Notes: generated from the sequence alone by a model not told the origin. DNA of 64,000 nucleotides from Choanephora cucurbitarum (GCA_025331435.1 JAIWNI010000050.1:148046-212045), one strand, 5' to 3'; positions 23,068 to 35,276 are shown, counted from the first letter of the stretch. Numbers and translations are program-made.

Positions 23068-23599
23068 GCTACAGCTTCTTGAGATAAATACTTTGCAAAT
23101 TGCCCTAATTTTAAGTATTTTTGCCCAAATTACTGGATGAAATAAAGCTGATTTTTCTATTTTTTGTACACTGAACTATATGCATCTAACACCGTTCATA
23201 AAGATAAAAAAGAAAAAGCTCAAGTGAATGCATTTGTTATGAAGAGCGAGCTTGCAGAATTTAGGTAATTGATAATGATCTATTACAGAAAAATAAAATA
23301 AGCATGAGTAAAATAAAAATGAAAGTGAAATCGTAAAAGAAGAAAAATATAATGATGCATTTCCACACTGTATTACGGCTTGAGTTGTGGCCAAAGCTAA
23401 GTAGACTTGCATGATTACTGAAGGAAAGTTTGGCAGTGTAAACAAGCTGTCTCTGGCTCTTGTGGGTCCTGCTGAGACAGTTGTAGTTTATGCCGACCAA
23501 AGTCCATTTTGACAGCTTGACTCCTCTCGAATGAAAGTGACACAAAGCTAATCAGATAGCTACGCTGGCAGTTCCTTTCCTTTTTTCTTCTCCTGGATC

Positions 23600-23634
<35 letters not shown>

Positions 23635-25640
23635 CAGGAACAGCCATCTATCACAATCGTGGCCTCCAAATAGAAACATAATGATGCAATAGCAAGTAGC
23701 AAAATAGCAGTACCTTGTAATCATCCAGACGTTTCAGTAACGTATGTATAACATCTTGTCCTGTATCGACGGGTTTATAATTCTTTGGTGATCTCTTTCT
23801 ATTTTTTCGATATGTAGACCTCATACTAAATTGGTGTACAGAAGATAATTTGACACTTTGAGAAAAGGACCATAGAAGTAACTCTGTATTGGAAGTTTGT
23901 CGGCTGATGTGAGCAACTATAAGAGCATTCGAAAATGTCGCGCCTTGAATTTTTGTACATTTTAGATGCACTTTAGTTTCCAATAAATGATACAGTATGA
24001 TGCCAGAAACAAGCCTATATCAGTCTTGATTTTTTCTTAGTTAGGTACATTATTATTCTGTGAAGAGACAAGTGCTAAGTTTATAGCATTTTGGCAAGTA
24101 AACTTCTCTAGAAGTTTCATGCTGCTTGCTTGTCGTAAATTCATACATGCATGGACACAAAGAAGAAAGAAAACGGATAGAGTATAGTAGGCTTACATAC
24201 TATGCTATTTGTGTACTTGCATCAAACCTTTCTTACAAGAAAACCCAAAAGCCATAGTTAATGTAGATGATAACTGTTTTTCATTTTTATTGGGTCATGA
24301 AATAAAAGACAATAAAATAAAACAAGACAAGTAAAGTAAATTAAAGTAAAAAAAAAAAAAGAACAGCGCAGCGCTTTTCACCTCTTCCCCCAACGAAAAC
24401 CCAGTGAGAAGTCGAATCCTGTCACTAAAGAGAAGCCCGTCCCATTCGTCTTTAGCCTACAAACAGAAGAAAAGCTTTAAAGCAAAAAAAAAAGGGAATG
24501 TGTTTCAACTTTTCTTTTCTAGGACAAAGAGAAAAGAAAAAAGAAACTAGGTAAAGGTGATAACCTTTTTGTGTAATACTCATTGCATGAAAAGATTTGT
24601 TACATGAAATATCATAGAATAGCTCCAACTAAGCAAACAGTGACATATGTGGCATGTATCTGCAGAGAAAAATCTATTGGATTAGATACAAAGTGTATCA
24701 ATACCTTTGGGGAACAAATAGCAGAATAAAAGTGAGAAAGAAGCAAGCATAAAGGGGGAGAAGAATAAAGAGTAAACAGACAATTAAGAGGAAGCTATGA
24801 TAGCCAAGCAAACTGAAAGAACCTCAAAGAAGACAATCAGTTGCATCATCTTTTCATCTTATTGTTACTTTTGTTCAATAGCTACTGATCTGGAAGCTTG
24901 AACTCAAGCGCTTGGCGATCAAGCTTTTTCTCTCTTGTCCCTTTTTAGTGCATTCCATAATCTGTTTCAAATATAGAAAGAGGGAGGGAGAGAAAAGGGA
25001 TTGGCTTGTGAATAAACTCAAATTTTTCCTTCATTAGAAAAGGAAGAATGAGATGAAGTGAATCGTGGACGTTTTCTAGGTGTGACGCCTTTTTCTAGCA
25101 ACTAATGATATGTCTAAATCAAACTAAGAAACAAGGGAAATGAGCTGAAAAGCAGTAACAGAAAGACCAAAGCAACCGTCTGTGAATATGGGAGTATATT
25201 GGGCACTCAAGAACTATTTCAGTAAAACAAGCAGAGGTTACATTGTTGTTAATGTTGTTGCTACTGTTACTACTACTGTCTGACTAACAAATTTTGTATT
25301 GTCCAAAAGAATGTCAATCTCTGCTTTTTCAAAAGCTTTATAATATAGCCTTTATAAAAGCAATTTTTTAAGCTTAGAGCACATTAGAAGATGTCATAGT
25401 CTTCTATGTATCACACATTGAGGATGGAATCATAGTATACTGCCTCTAAAATCGGATTCGAAACTTCAAGCAGATATCACTGAGTGAAACGCAGTGCACC
25501 GTGCCATCGAGCGGTTGAGGGGTGAAGAGGATAGAGACACCAGGGGTACACTACAATCTGATATGTGTGATGCCTTTTTTTTTACCAGTTTATCTGAGTA
25601 TGTCTTTCTGGGTATATTTTTTTGTAGTGTGAGTGTGGGG
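23068..25640. other. Gene-poor region with decayed frames
   Basis: There is no gene I can support. An open frame at 23983-23651 (minus, 110 codons) has a basic patch but no recognisable motif and no clear splice context. On the minus strand near 24470-24340 a good acceptor (TTTGTAG) precedes an exon-like stretch (AKDEWDGLLFSDRIRLLTG) without a detectable upstream exon. The rest is AT-rich, with purine runs near 24960-25040. Confidence 0.4.
23603..23631. repeat. (CT)n microsatellite
   Basis: About 14 consecutive CT units, bounded by TC-rich and T-rich sequence. Confidence 0.9.
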
Positions 25641-25669
25641 CGTTGTATTGTTTGAATTCTCTCTTTGTA

Positions 25670-26190
25670 GTCAGATAGCATTTCCTTCAACTCCAACCTT
25701 AATCGCTGACTTACTTAAAAGAACGGACGCTGGCTCAATGAAGTTTCGACAAAACATCAGAGCCTATAACAGTGCACTCTCATTTACTTCTTTGGGTGTC
25801 AAGTTGGACACTTCAGTTCAAAATAGACAAAACGGTGCTTATGCATTTCGTATTCATGGCAGCATGTATCATCGTATGGGTACTTCCTTAACACCTGAGA
25901 GTGGACAATCCCCCCAGCTTTGCTCAAATTTATGTTTATGATGCATCTAATGAGCTCCAAAACAGACATTTGATTGCTAGACATATATCAATTGAGATAC
26001 TTGAAATCTCTTACAAAAGAATTGATTTCATGCATCAATAATTGCAGTTTTTACAAGACAATCGCTCAAATGGATAGAGAAACGCCTGGAGGTTTGGCTG
26101 ATATGAGCATGATATTCCAATGTGATTCTAGACGATATAATAGACCTACTTGCAATGGAGATTTGGTTTGTAAAATGCTTGTTTTTAGTT
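25670..26190 (+). pseudogene. Helitron Rep/helicase N-terminal fragment
   Basis: The plus strand reads PSTPTLIADLL, KFRQNIRAYNSALSFTSLGV, GAYAFRIHGSMYHRMGTSL and, after a one-base frame change in the run of C near 25910, FAQIYVYDASNELQNRHL. This is the helitron-like N-terminal domain found upstream of the Rep and PIF1-like helicase in Helitron transposons. Several stops follow after about 26030, and the Rep HUH motifs and helicase are absent. The copy is a dead remnant. Confidence 0.75.
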
Positions 26191-27228
26191 AAATAGATAA
26201 ATAAAGGCCATGAGTTATAATAGAAACATCAACAGGATTGACAGAAAAAAATGCTTTGTGAACGTAAGGCTTTGAAATATTGAGAGGCTTGATCTTTATT
26301 CTTTATTGGTTAAGTATCTTTCAGGACTTGCATTGAATTCCTGGCTTAACAAAATATGCTGTTACGACAAAAGCGCTAATACAGCTAATAGGTAGTTTAC
26401 ATCAATACTTGATGATTTTTAGTTTACTTTTTACCTGGGCTTGGACAAGAGACACTGGGCAGTTGAAGAAGTAGCAGTCGTCATTAACTAGGTATCACTA
26501 CTTTCTAATTTATGATCAGCCGTAAAGGTGATGTTGACAAGCCATTATACATTTGCAAACGCACCGTAACAGTAATTTGACTTAAACGTCAGTGCAAACG
26601 CACCCAACACCTTCAAGTCAATAAGAAACATTGACAAGACCAGCCATCGCTGGATACGGTGCTACTTCCATAAGCACAAAAAAAATATAGGTAAAAGAGT
26701 TTGATAAAACAATTCAACACGTAAAAAAATTCTTTATTTTTTGTAAATGCAGAGGATTTTGATGACGAAACCTCTTTTGCTTTTTTAGACAATAGAATAA
26801 AAAATAAGACCGTGTAATAGAGAGTTTTGCCGATTACTTAGGAGGGATTCAAGAATTTGTTTTGTTGACTGATAAAAGACATTAGATTATTCTCAGTGTC
26901 TTCTTGAAAGGGATTTATTGTGTAACACACATTCATAGAAGAAAAATCCTGCAAACCCCTTCCCTCTTCACTTTATAACCAAATCAATAGTTACAAGCTA
27001 AATTCTGCTTAACATAATTTCGAAAACGACACAATCTAAAAGAACTTTAGTAGCTAACAGTAATGGAAAATAACTTGATGAGAGAAGGAAACCATTATAA
27101 AGGTTAATTAAGGAGAGGATTTATTCTAAAAAAGGCAGCTAGTAAGACTATAAAAAAATAGTTAGGCTGCATCTTCTTCCCTTTATTTTTTTATTTTGTA
27201 ATAATCTCCTATATCTTCATTTTACGTT
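26191..27228. other. Decayed region upstream of dysferlin-domain gene
   Basis: No coding-like frame. The short direct repeat GCAAACGCACC occurs near 26560 and 26595. The last 150 bases before 27229 should be the promoter. Confidence 0.45.
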
Positions 27229-28396
27229 ATGACATTAGAACAACCTTTAGAGAAACATCAAAGGCCTTTTAGAATAAGAAAGTCATTAAGAGAACTAGTC
27301 CATAAGCCTCGGATACCTAGATCGCAGCACAATTCTGCTGTGCTTCCTTCTCTACCGCCTCATGACCCAAAAGAAGAAGAATATGCATATGATGTGCTTT
27401 ACGAATGTCAAAGAGGGTAAAGAAGAAGAAAGCGTTCTGTTGTATTTTTTTTAGTCTTACTTAATTTCTCCATAGTTCATTGACTGTAGGCTATAGTTCA
27501 AAAACGTAGGCAAAATTTGATTTAAAAGTAATAATGCAGAGAGTGAAGAGCGTTGACTGATAACACTAGACAAGTCTTTTACAGTTCGATCCAAATCCAT
27601 GGTGCGACGTCAACATGAGGTGACTATCAAGAACGTTTCGTATTCCTTCTGATATTGACCAAACACAATAGATTTACACCGATGAATATCGAGAATTATC
27701 AATTACCAGATCCTACTTGGGAATGGGTAGATATTGTATATTGTCTGATTCAATACGATTCAACTAAACGTGCCTATAGTCTAGCAAAGATTGGATGATC
27801 GATATGACAGAGGATGTGGATGAGGCAGGTTGGCAATATGCATTGAAATTTCATGGTGCAACATGGCATGGTATAAGTTGATTGGAAGTGTAAAGATGGC
27901 ATGAACTCATATGTTCTATCAAAGGAAACTATAAGCACTTTAGATCTTTTGTCAGAAGACGAAGGTGGATTCGATTAAGGCGTCGATCTCTTCAACCATA
28001 CAATCAACCACAAGTTCAATCAACCACATCTACTTCTTCGACCAACAAAGATGAACACGATTTAGATGTGCTAGATAAATTAAAACAGTGTCGTCTTGAT
28101 CGAGAAAGAATGGCAGTAATTGATGAAGCAGCTAAATCAGGCTTAGAAAATTATTTGCTAGAGAGGGTAAGAGGAGAAAGAGTTTAAAGTTGGATCTAAT
28201 TTTGGTTTATTAGGCAGTGGATATTATGAATTTATTCGATTATGATGACACCAAATTCAAATTCCTCAATAGGCTTTTTGAAAGGAAGCACGGTCAGAAC
28301 TCTACACAATGGACAGAACAGGAGAGAACAATACTACAATCCTTAAGGTTTTATTGTGATATTCAAGCCATTCTGGACAAGGTTGAACATTCATAA
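27229..28396 (+). CDS. Dysferlin (DysF/Pex23-type) domain protein
   Basis: Seven exons (27229-27416, 27476-27505, 27575-27619, 27672-27735, 27780-27870, 27925-28166, 28214-28396) join in frame to 280 residues. After a basic N-terminus the DysF core is clear: YECQRG, LLQFDPNPWCDVN, YQLPDPTWEWV, KDWMIDMTEDVDEAGWQYAL and FVRRRRWIRLRRR. These Trp/Arg blocks define the inner and outer DysF repeats of dysferlins, TECPR1 and fungal Pex23/Pex30-type peroxins. I see no membrane helices or reticulon-homology region, so it is a soluble or peripheral DysF protein rather than a typical Pex30. A charged C-terminal helix follows. The donor of exon 4 could be 27726 instead, shortening the protein by three residues. 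Confidence 0.87.
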
Positions 28397-28590
28397 CTTA
28401 CTAATTGATTAAAGAAAAAAAAAGCTTTTATTTCCCTTTATGAGTAAATTGGTGGTTAGTTTCTCTCACTTATTCATCCTGTTGGGTAAGGGATTGATTA
28501 GCAGTATTATGCGAATCAAGTTGTAAGAGCAGATTTTTTGTAGTACAGTTGTTGTGCTTATCCGCATATCTAGAAAAACAAGATTTGATT

Positions 28591-29319
28591 CAGTTCAATA
28601 GACTAACTAAGCCTGCTAGGAACAACACTCAGTCTGTTCTGGCAACCCCTTTCGTTGATTCGGTCTCTGTATGCATCGACAGTTCGCAAAGTAACACACA
28701 TACATGGGGAGAGAGAGATCCGAGCTAGATGACTGTGAATAGGTTTTGTATCTCAGAGGCGGAGCTAGATAGCAATGACATGTGTGGGTGCTGGGATCAG
28801 AACGATGCGGTATACATAAAGACAAAGGGCCATCATGAGATCCGTCAGAAAGAGAAAGAGAAGGAAGGGACAAAAAGCACCACCTCAGTAGTAATTATGT
28901 CTTTGGCTCATTGTAGCACTTGGTTCATTATGTGTCATCTGCAAAGAGAAGAAACCTATGTGTTTGTTTACATCAACAGTTACAACAAGAAATACAGGCA
29001 GACAGATAGATAGAAGGAGGGAGACGATGCCCATGCCAGTTGGACTGCAGACAACACTGAAAAGGAAAAGTTGTCAGAAGCAGAATATTTGGAAGACAAA
29101 TGATTACAAGCCATGGTGTGTAGCATGAGCAAGCTAAAAGAACAAGCCAAATTGTTTCTCTCCATTTAGTTCAGTATGGAGTATATAGCGAAGACGAGGT
29201 ATCATGGGCATGGCCTCCTCTCTGTCTCTCTGTCTCTCTCTCTAGCTCATTATCCGGACAAAAGCAAAAAGAGTATGAATGAAACAGTAGTGTACAAGAA
29301 TAGACAATGTTGCTAGTTC
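28591..29319. repeat. Inverted repeat arm B
   Basis: Near-identical reverse complement of 14290-15010. It contains the same two open frames, with one amino-acid change (Val to Ala) in the 94-codon frame at 28729-29013. It has six extra bases in the TCTCTG run near 29225-29245. Outside the arm towards 28590, identity ends within about 20 bases. Confidence 0.92.
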
Positions 29320-29364
29320 ATAAAACAGACTAAAAAAGTAAACTCATGTTCAAAAAGAAAAACA

Positions 29365-29372
29365 TATATAAA
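29365..29372 (+). promoter_or_regulatory. TATA box of MGCC micropeptide B
   Basis: TATATAAA, about 87 bp upstream of the ATG at 29459, matching the position in the paralogue. Confidence 0.5.
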
Positions 29373-29458
29373 GGGGCATAAAAAGGCGTTCATCATCTTA
29401 TCTATCTACTACGCAAGAGACGCACTTTGATTTTTATCCTTCCTCCAAAGTTCTAAAT

Positions 29459-29593
29459 ATGGGTTGCTGCTTATCTCGTCAATCTGGAAACACTACTTCT
29501 TCTTCTCCAACAGGTAAACTAGTGACAGACCTATTCTTTCAGAAGCTAACTTTTCTTTTGGTAATTGCAGATAGCGGTTTTTGCTCGATGTAA
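29459..29593 (+). CDS. MGCC micropeptide B (predicted N-myristoylated/palmitoylated)
   Basis: Exons 29459-29513 and 29571-29593 (57-nt GTAAAC...GCAG intron) give 25 residues: MGCCLSRQSGN, a Thr/Ser run, and the end GFCSM. Gly2, Cys3, Cys4 and Ser6 form a dual-acylation motif. The C-terminal Cys is at position -3, so it is not a CaaX box. Intron position and phase (after one base of a codon), intron length, TATA position and the MGCC-S-R start are shared with the gene at 13986-14130; the remaining residues have diverged. It points away from inverted-repeat arm B. Function unknown; a membrane-tethered signalling or adaptor peptide is one possibility. Confidence 0.6.
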   Translation: MGCCLSRQSGNTTSSSPTGKLVTDLFFQKLTFLLVIADSGFCSM

Positions 29594-32500
29594 TTGACAA
29601 CCCTTACCATAAAAATAGAAAAATGGCTTTAAGTAGAGTTCAATAAAGCTCATTTGTTTGTTTCATAAGGATGTTAATTATATAAAAGTGCTATGTTTAG
29701 CAGTTTAGAATGATTAGGGTGTTCATTAAGCAGTTTGTGTTCAACTGTTGGGTTTGGCGCATATTTTTTCATTATTTATCAGCATATCATTTTGTAGAAT
29801 AGATTGATTTGAATTTAATTACATTGCTCAGAAAAGCCTTTGTTCAGGTGCTGTTATCTAATACACTACAGTACACACATATGCTGTAGTCAAGCCATCT
29901 CAAAGTCCTCTGATTTAAGCGCACTAAATCAACAGATAGCTTAGATCATTCAATGGTCAACCAAATTGAGTTTCCTTTCTCCTTTATTCTCTTTATACCT
30001 TTTGGATATTACAAAGATCAATTTGTATACTTTTTTGTCTTCATAACTACACAAACACTCACTTTATTTCTTTTTCTTTGTGCTGAACAGTGGTTAAAAA
30101 TTCATTGTAGTTAACCTTATAGATAAATAAAGAGAAATATGGTAAAGCCATTCACAATAAAGGAAGAAGGACCCTACGGGACACCAATGTTTGTAGGTAT
30201 CCAGATATCTTCATTGCAACTGACTATCAATACAGCGTACAGTGAATCCTACTATATCAGTCTGGTTTTACTTTAATCTGATACTTCATCCTTGTATGAA
30301 ATGGTTGTTTTGAAGTCAATTTAACTGCGTTAGCAGAGTAATCAATGTAGTAGCTTCTGAATGATAACAGTATATAAAATCCTCAAATTTAATAAGCAAA
30401 AAAAGATGGATTGTAGGTTTTTCTGTTGATCGGATTACGGTACATCACACAATAAGTTTTCTCCAATATCTGCATGCACTCTACTTGAGATGCACTTTCT
30501 CGCTTTTCTGGCTTTGAGACAAGATGATATGTTGTCCATCTAGCAAAAGTTACGAGTTTCGAATAGCAAGACCTAATTATCTCTTTTTCTCTAAATATAC
30601 ATAAAACACACAAAGAAAACAGACAGTAGTACCTTTGTTGAATTGAGATTCTGTATCATTCTTCAAATGAGATAACAAAGTTCAATTTCGTTTGATACAA
30701 TACTACCTTGCAATAACGAGATTCGGTATGGAAGTAGAGTTGTCCATTGCTGCCAGCCTTCCATCGTCTCTTATCACTGCTTAAATCGAGAAGGAATCAA
30801 TGATATAATTTGAAAAGTGTATACCTAACGTAAATGCAATCTCGGGTTCGTACGGCACCAAAACCATTCAATTCAAATAACTGCTATATATTTGATCTGA
30901 CTCAACACTATTCATTATTCATAAAGTGGACTATAAGTGTTGGTTGCTTTTTTTTAGATTTGTTTTAATAGCCCTTCTTCACGTTGTTTTTTGGAGATCT
31001 ATTAATAGGATGGGCTAGATTAAAAGAAAAAAGTCATAGAAGCAAGCAAAATAACTCACATTTTGTAGAACAAAGAAACTTGTGTAATCCTGCCTTGTAC
31101 AATACAATAGATCTTTCTACGATGCGAAGAAAAGCTTTTGGCTAATGCAGACCTTATAAGCGTAGACTCAAGCTGAATTTCATGTCATTTTTCAAGAAGT
31201 GATGGTCGAACAAGAAGAATAGGCCTCCTTTCTATCTTTGCCGGTTGACATGACATGTTGATTTTTATTGTGGTCAAAAGAAGAAAAGAAAAATTTCTCA
31301 CGTTGAACGAACAGAAAGAAAGAAAAACGTGGCCTGTCTGGAGAGCGATTGAGTTTTGCTTGTTACACTAGCATTTTCTTTCTTCAAATGGTCTAGTTGG
31401 CGAAACAAAGATTAGGGATGTGGTTATAGGCTTCCTAGCCGCGCTTTTATTCTCAAACATTTACGGAAAATCATGCATGATTGTTATATTGCTGGAGTGC
31501 GATTGAAAATAATGTACTTTCTGAAGCTTTTGGTAGCTTTATTATGACTTCAAGGAGAGAGGAAAGAATTGTAATTCTTGAGAAAAGATCGAATCAGATA
31601 AGAGTTGAAATCGTTCTATAGAAATCCCATTCATTGAGGTTGGCGCTTTTATGCCATTCAGTTCTATCATCATACGAACATAATTAATGGCTCAAACAAG
31701 GCTAAAGATAGTTGTACTTATTACAGTGAATGAATGGCAATATAAATTAGAATGAAAGCATAGAATAGGATCTGCGTCTTATTTTAGATATAATGAATAT
31801 TGTATGCCATATTTACTTTACAATACATTAGAAAGTCGAATCATCTCTAGAGTAAAAGCTGTCAAGCAGTAAGAAAATCTCCTCAAAGGCTGTATGCATA
31901 GTGAAAAGACCTTCTATTAACATAAAAATCGCTCTCAAGGGCCAACTAGAAGGCATGTCTTATTTTTAAGCATACCATTTGAACCGGAAGAATCCAAAGT
32001 TAGTACTCAAAGGGCGTAGGATTTCCGTATAATAAAAGAACACAACCCGACCCTATATACATGATAGGCATATCTATATCTTTAAAGGCTTCATAATCTG
32101 AATAAAGTGTGACATGGTTATAAGTAAAAGAAGCACACCATCACTCTAGAAGGGCTTCAAGAAATATGATTACTCTTACACTACAAAACTTTCAAAAACT
32201 ACTAATTTAAAAGCTTAAAGCAGGAAAAAAAACATGTAGTGTGCACATCTGAATGCGTATCAAACATAGCCGGTTCGCCGTGGCGATTGTGGTAACCGAA
32301 TCCACGAATTAGCAGTGGGACAAATATACAAGCAAAAAATTTTCTGAATAGTAGTACATGTAACATCTTTCACAGAACGAAAAAAAAAATAGCTTCTAGT
32401 CAAGTACTATCTATTTAAAGTAGTAATAATGGATACAAGCGTATATACAGCTTTTCATTTATGTTCAGTATCAAACGAATTGATCTTCCTATTTATGATG

Positions 32501-33078
32501 AAGACAATTTGAGATTGATTCTACTAACAAAATCATTGAGACTTTTAGTAAAGTAATCAAGCTCGTCGTCATTTAGTATTCTAGTCTTTCTTCTGTCTGT
32601 GCGTGCATGGGCCTAATAATGATCCGATTGTTTCTTCTGTATTTAGTAACCGCTCTGTAGTGATGATGTACTCTTTACTCCTCCGTAACATCGGATGGAC
32701 TAAACATTGTATGTTATGCAAATAAAATCGAATGGTTAATAGAATAGAATGGACTCTGTTACACAGTAGGCTACAAACAATTCTTTTTATAGTAGTTTGT
32801 CTAGGCCTGTTCTCTTACATGCCTGCACTATGTAGATAGAGCATCCTTGCATTTCTCTTGAATGCTGTCAATGGTTTTGTTTTCACTTCATTATACCTAA
32901 GTGTGCTGATTTCATTCAGGGCTTTTTTTGAGAGAAAACAATAAAGGAGGAATGACAAATCTAGACATAAAGATTTGTCTTTTCTATAATAGAACATCGG
33001 AAAAAGATGCTTGTGTTCAAGAGGTAAAGTGAAGCTTCAGAAAAAAAAAAGAATGATTGTACAAAATACATACAAGAG
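29594..33078. other. Large gene-poor interval
   Basis: About 3.5 kb without any frame I can support. Short frames (30613-30389, 32997-32815, minus) have no motif. Sequence is AT-rich, with scattered A/G-rich tracts. Old transposon debris is possible but I cannot identify it. Confidence 0.4.
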
Positions 33079-33086
33079 TATAAATA
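33079..33086 (+). promoter_or_regulatory. TATA box of secreted inhibitor gene
   Basis: TATAAATA, 77 bp before the ATG at 33156, followed by a CT-rich patch; a well-placed core promoter. Confidence 0.65.
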
Positions 33087-33155
33087 GTGTTGACTTTTTG
33101 ATCCTCTCCGTTTTTTAAGAATATCATTCACTAAACATCTCAAATTAATTCAATC

Positions 33156-33509
33156 ATGTTCAAGTCTGCTCTTTGTCTCGTTGCTTCCTTTGTTCTCTTG
33201 GTCTCTGCTGCTCCTGCTACTAACGATGTCTTGACCATCAGCTCTACTGCCCAGAATGTCAAGTACACCTTGTCTTGCAGCCCTGTTGGTGGCAACCATC
33301 CTCATCGTCAAGAAGCTTGTAATGCATTGAAGAAATGTGGTGGTAACTTGAATGCCATCACCCCTTCTACAGTACCTTGTCCTGCTCTCTATGCTCCTGT
33401 TACTGTTACTATCGAAGGAACCTATGGTGGCAAGCCCGTTCAGCTCAAAAAGGAATACAGCAATGCTTGTACTGCCCAAGCTCAATTAGGTTCTATTGCA
33501 CGACTTTAA
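33156..33509 (+). CDS. Secreted subtilisin inhibitor-like (SSI-type) protein
   Basis: A single intronless exon encodes 117 residues. Residues 1-18 form a clear signal peptide (MFKSALCLVASFVLLVSA, cut probable after SAA). The mature part has four Cys in the SSI pattern: a TLSCSP..GGNHPHRQEACNAL block, then CPALYAPVTVTIEGTYGG, then the closing YSNAC. Streptomyces subtilisin inhibitors are small extracellular proteins that block serine proteases with a reactive loop near the third Cys. Here the loop is GNLNAITPSTVPCP, so the P1 residue cannot be fixed by eye. Codon use is strongly biased to CT/TC-ending codons, suggesting high expression. This family is mainly actinobacterial, so transfer is possible. 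Confidence 0.78.
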   Translation: MFKSALCLVASFVLLVSAAPATNDVLTISSTAQNVKYTLSCSPVGGNHPHRQEACNALKKCGGNLNAITPSTVPCPALYAPVTVTIEGTYGGKPVQLKKEYSNACTAQAQLGSIARL

Positions 33510-33569
33510 ATCATTTACTCCAAGCATTCTTCATTATTAGACTATCCAAAAAACATCAATTCTTTTCAT

Positions 33570-33575
33570 AATAAA
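33570..33575 (+). terminator. Polyadenylation signal of inhibitor gene
   Basis: AATAAA, 61 bp after the stop codon at 33509. Confidence 0.6.
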
Positions 33576-33599
33576 ATTTACATTCTAATATCTACATAC

Positions 33600-35276
33600 A
33601 ACATTTTCGTTTCAATGAGAAAAAAAATACCGAGGGTTAGTTGGCTTAAACAGGTATATTGTCTTTTTGCGTGTGACAATACGCTCACTGAATGGTCCAA
33701 AGCAGAATGCAAGTATACACCATTCTCTACAAACAAAGTCTACAAGATCCGATCTTTTAAGCAAAATGGGTTTTTATAAGTTGATAGAATTTATGCATTC
33801 AGAAAAGGTGGGCGAGTCAACTACTCTGCTGATCATATTTTTCTCTTTCTGTTCCTTCTATGCTGGTCGAAGATATGTATAAACACACAAGCAAGACTTT
33901 TCATTGAAAGGCAGCAATGGCTCTACATATATCTATCTATATGCTTTGATGAAGCAAGTAACTCTTGACTACCAGCAATGTGTGCCTTATGATCGACATT
34001 GGTGAACTTACTCTGCTCAACACCTGTCAAATATTCTCTCTGTTTGGTTCTCAGCTGAATACCTTACACAACCTGACAATATTTATGAAGAGCATTGCAA
34101 TCATATTGTCACTGAGACAAGAGAAGAATGGCCTTTACTCAATTTCGAGGCTATCAAGGAACGCTTCGATATCAGTACCCACAATACTTCTACCGTGGCT
34201 GTCAAAACATCTTCTTCAACAAAAGCTTGTTTGTAAATGATTTCATCTTTGTTTGTAATAAACTACTTTTTGTTCAATTACTTATGTGTTGAAGATCATA
34301 TATAGCTTCCCTTGCAGCACAACAAGAAAGAAACAAAACATACACAAAGTCTTGATGCTTTTGTGATATAATAGATAAAAGGAACAAATCAATCAGACTA
34401 AAGAAAAGTTGTTCTTTATTTAATACGTGTTTTCTATCTCTATTTGTACTGATGATGGACCCAATCTGTTAACCGAATATTTCTCATATGATACACTACG
34501 ACATGCTCTTTGTTTGTTTTACTTCGAACGTATAGGACTGATGGGTCAACACATCCCAAACTTCAATTTTGTTGTTGTTCGCAATACAGCATGTATAAAA
34601 CATCGAGTCTCATCTTTATTCTTTTTTTCAAATAGACTACCTATCTAGTGTGTTTTTTTTCCAAATCACTTATTGTGTTGGTTGCTGGCTTTTCTGGTGA
34701 CCTGTTTTACTGCTTCATGTGCACTGTCTGGTCTATAGGCTTCAAGAAAAATGAAAAGGTTGTTGTGATTCATCAGTGTTACTAATACGAAGATTTCATG
34801 TTAAGACTACTGTGCCATTTGCATCACTACATATTCCTTTTCAGAAGCAGCTCAACAACTTAACGTTTCCTATTTGAATTCAAGGGTTTCATTGTCGTAT
34901 TAGGTTTGCATTTTAAGTCAACAAACTATAAAAATGAGATTGCCTTTTCTTAAGACAACTATTTTAGATTTGTTAGTGTTTTTCAGGAAACAGTTTGGGA
35001 TTTGTTCAGAGAAAGACTCAGCGTTGTTGGCTGGGTGTATAGCCTAATCTCAAACAAAACCCAATTCTTTTTGGTAAAGAAAGGAGCTATGCGATTCAAA
35101 TCCAACATACAAAGAACCCAACAATAAAGCATCTTTTCCTTTCATGATCAGCAATGGGCTTGGTAACTTTGACACAGAATTCGGCCACTTGACAATTAGA
35201 GTTTATCACACATGACAGCCAAATATTTCTTTCCCTTTTTTAAAACGCTTTTTTCCCCTTTTGCTTACTTGGTAGA
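33600..35276. other. Decayed region, possible transposase remnants
   Basis: Broken frames on the plus strand near 33690-33880 read NKVYKIRSFKQNGF, then after a stop GRVNYSADHIFLF; the second block resembles the SWIM finger end of MULE transposases, but too weakly to call. Near 34040-34235 one frame reads EEWPLLNFEAIKERFDIS. No intact gene is seen. The part just before 35277 is the promoter of the next gene. Confidence 0.35.

Noticed and set aside
23651..23983. 110-codon minus frame
   Set aside because: No motif, no splice partner, and located in transposon debris; listed only within the gene-poor interval.
29587..29593. Cys near the end of micropeptide B as a CaaX prenylation site
   Set aside because: The Cys is third from the end (CSM), not fourth, so it does not fit CaaX.
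32260..32340. GC-richer patch (GCCGGTTCGCCGTGGCG) in AT-rich DNA, possible structured RNA
   Set aside because: I could not draw a convincing fold and see no terminator or promoter signals.
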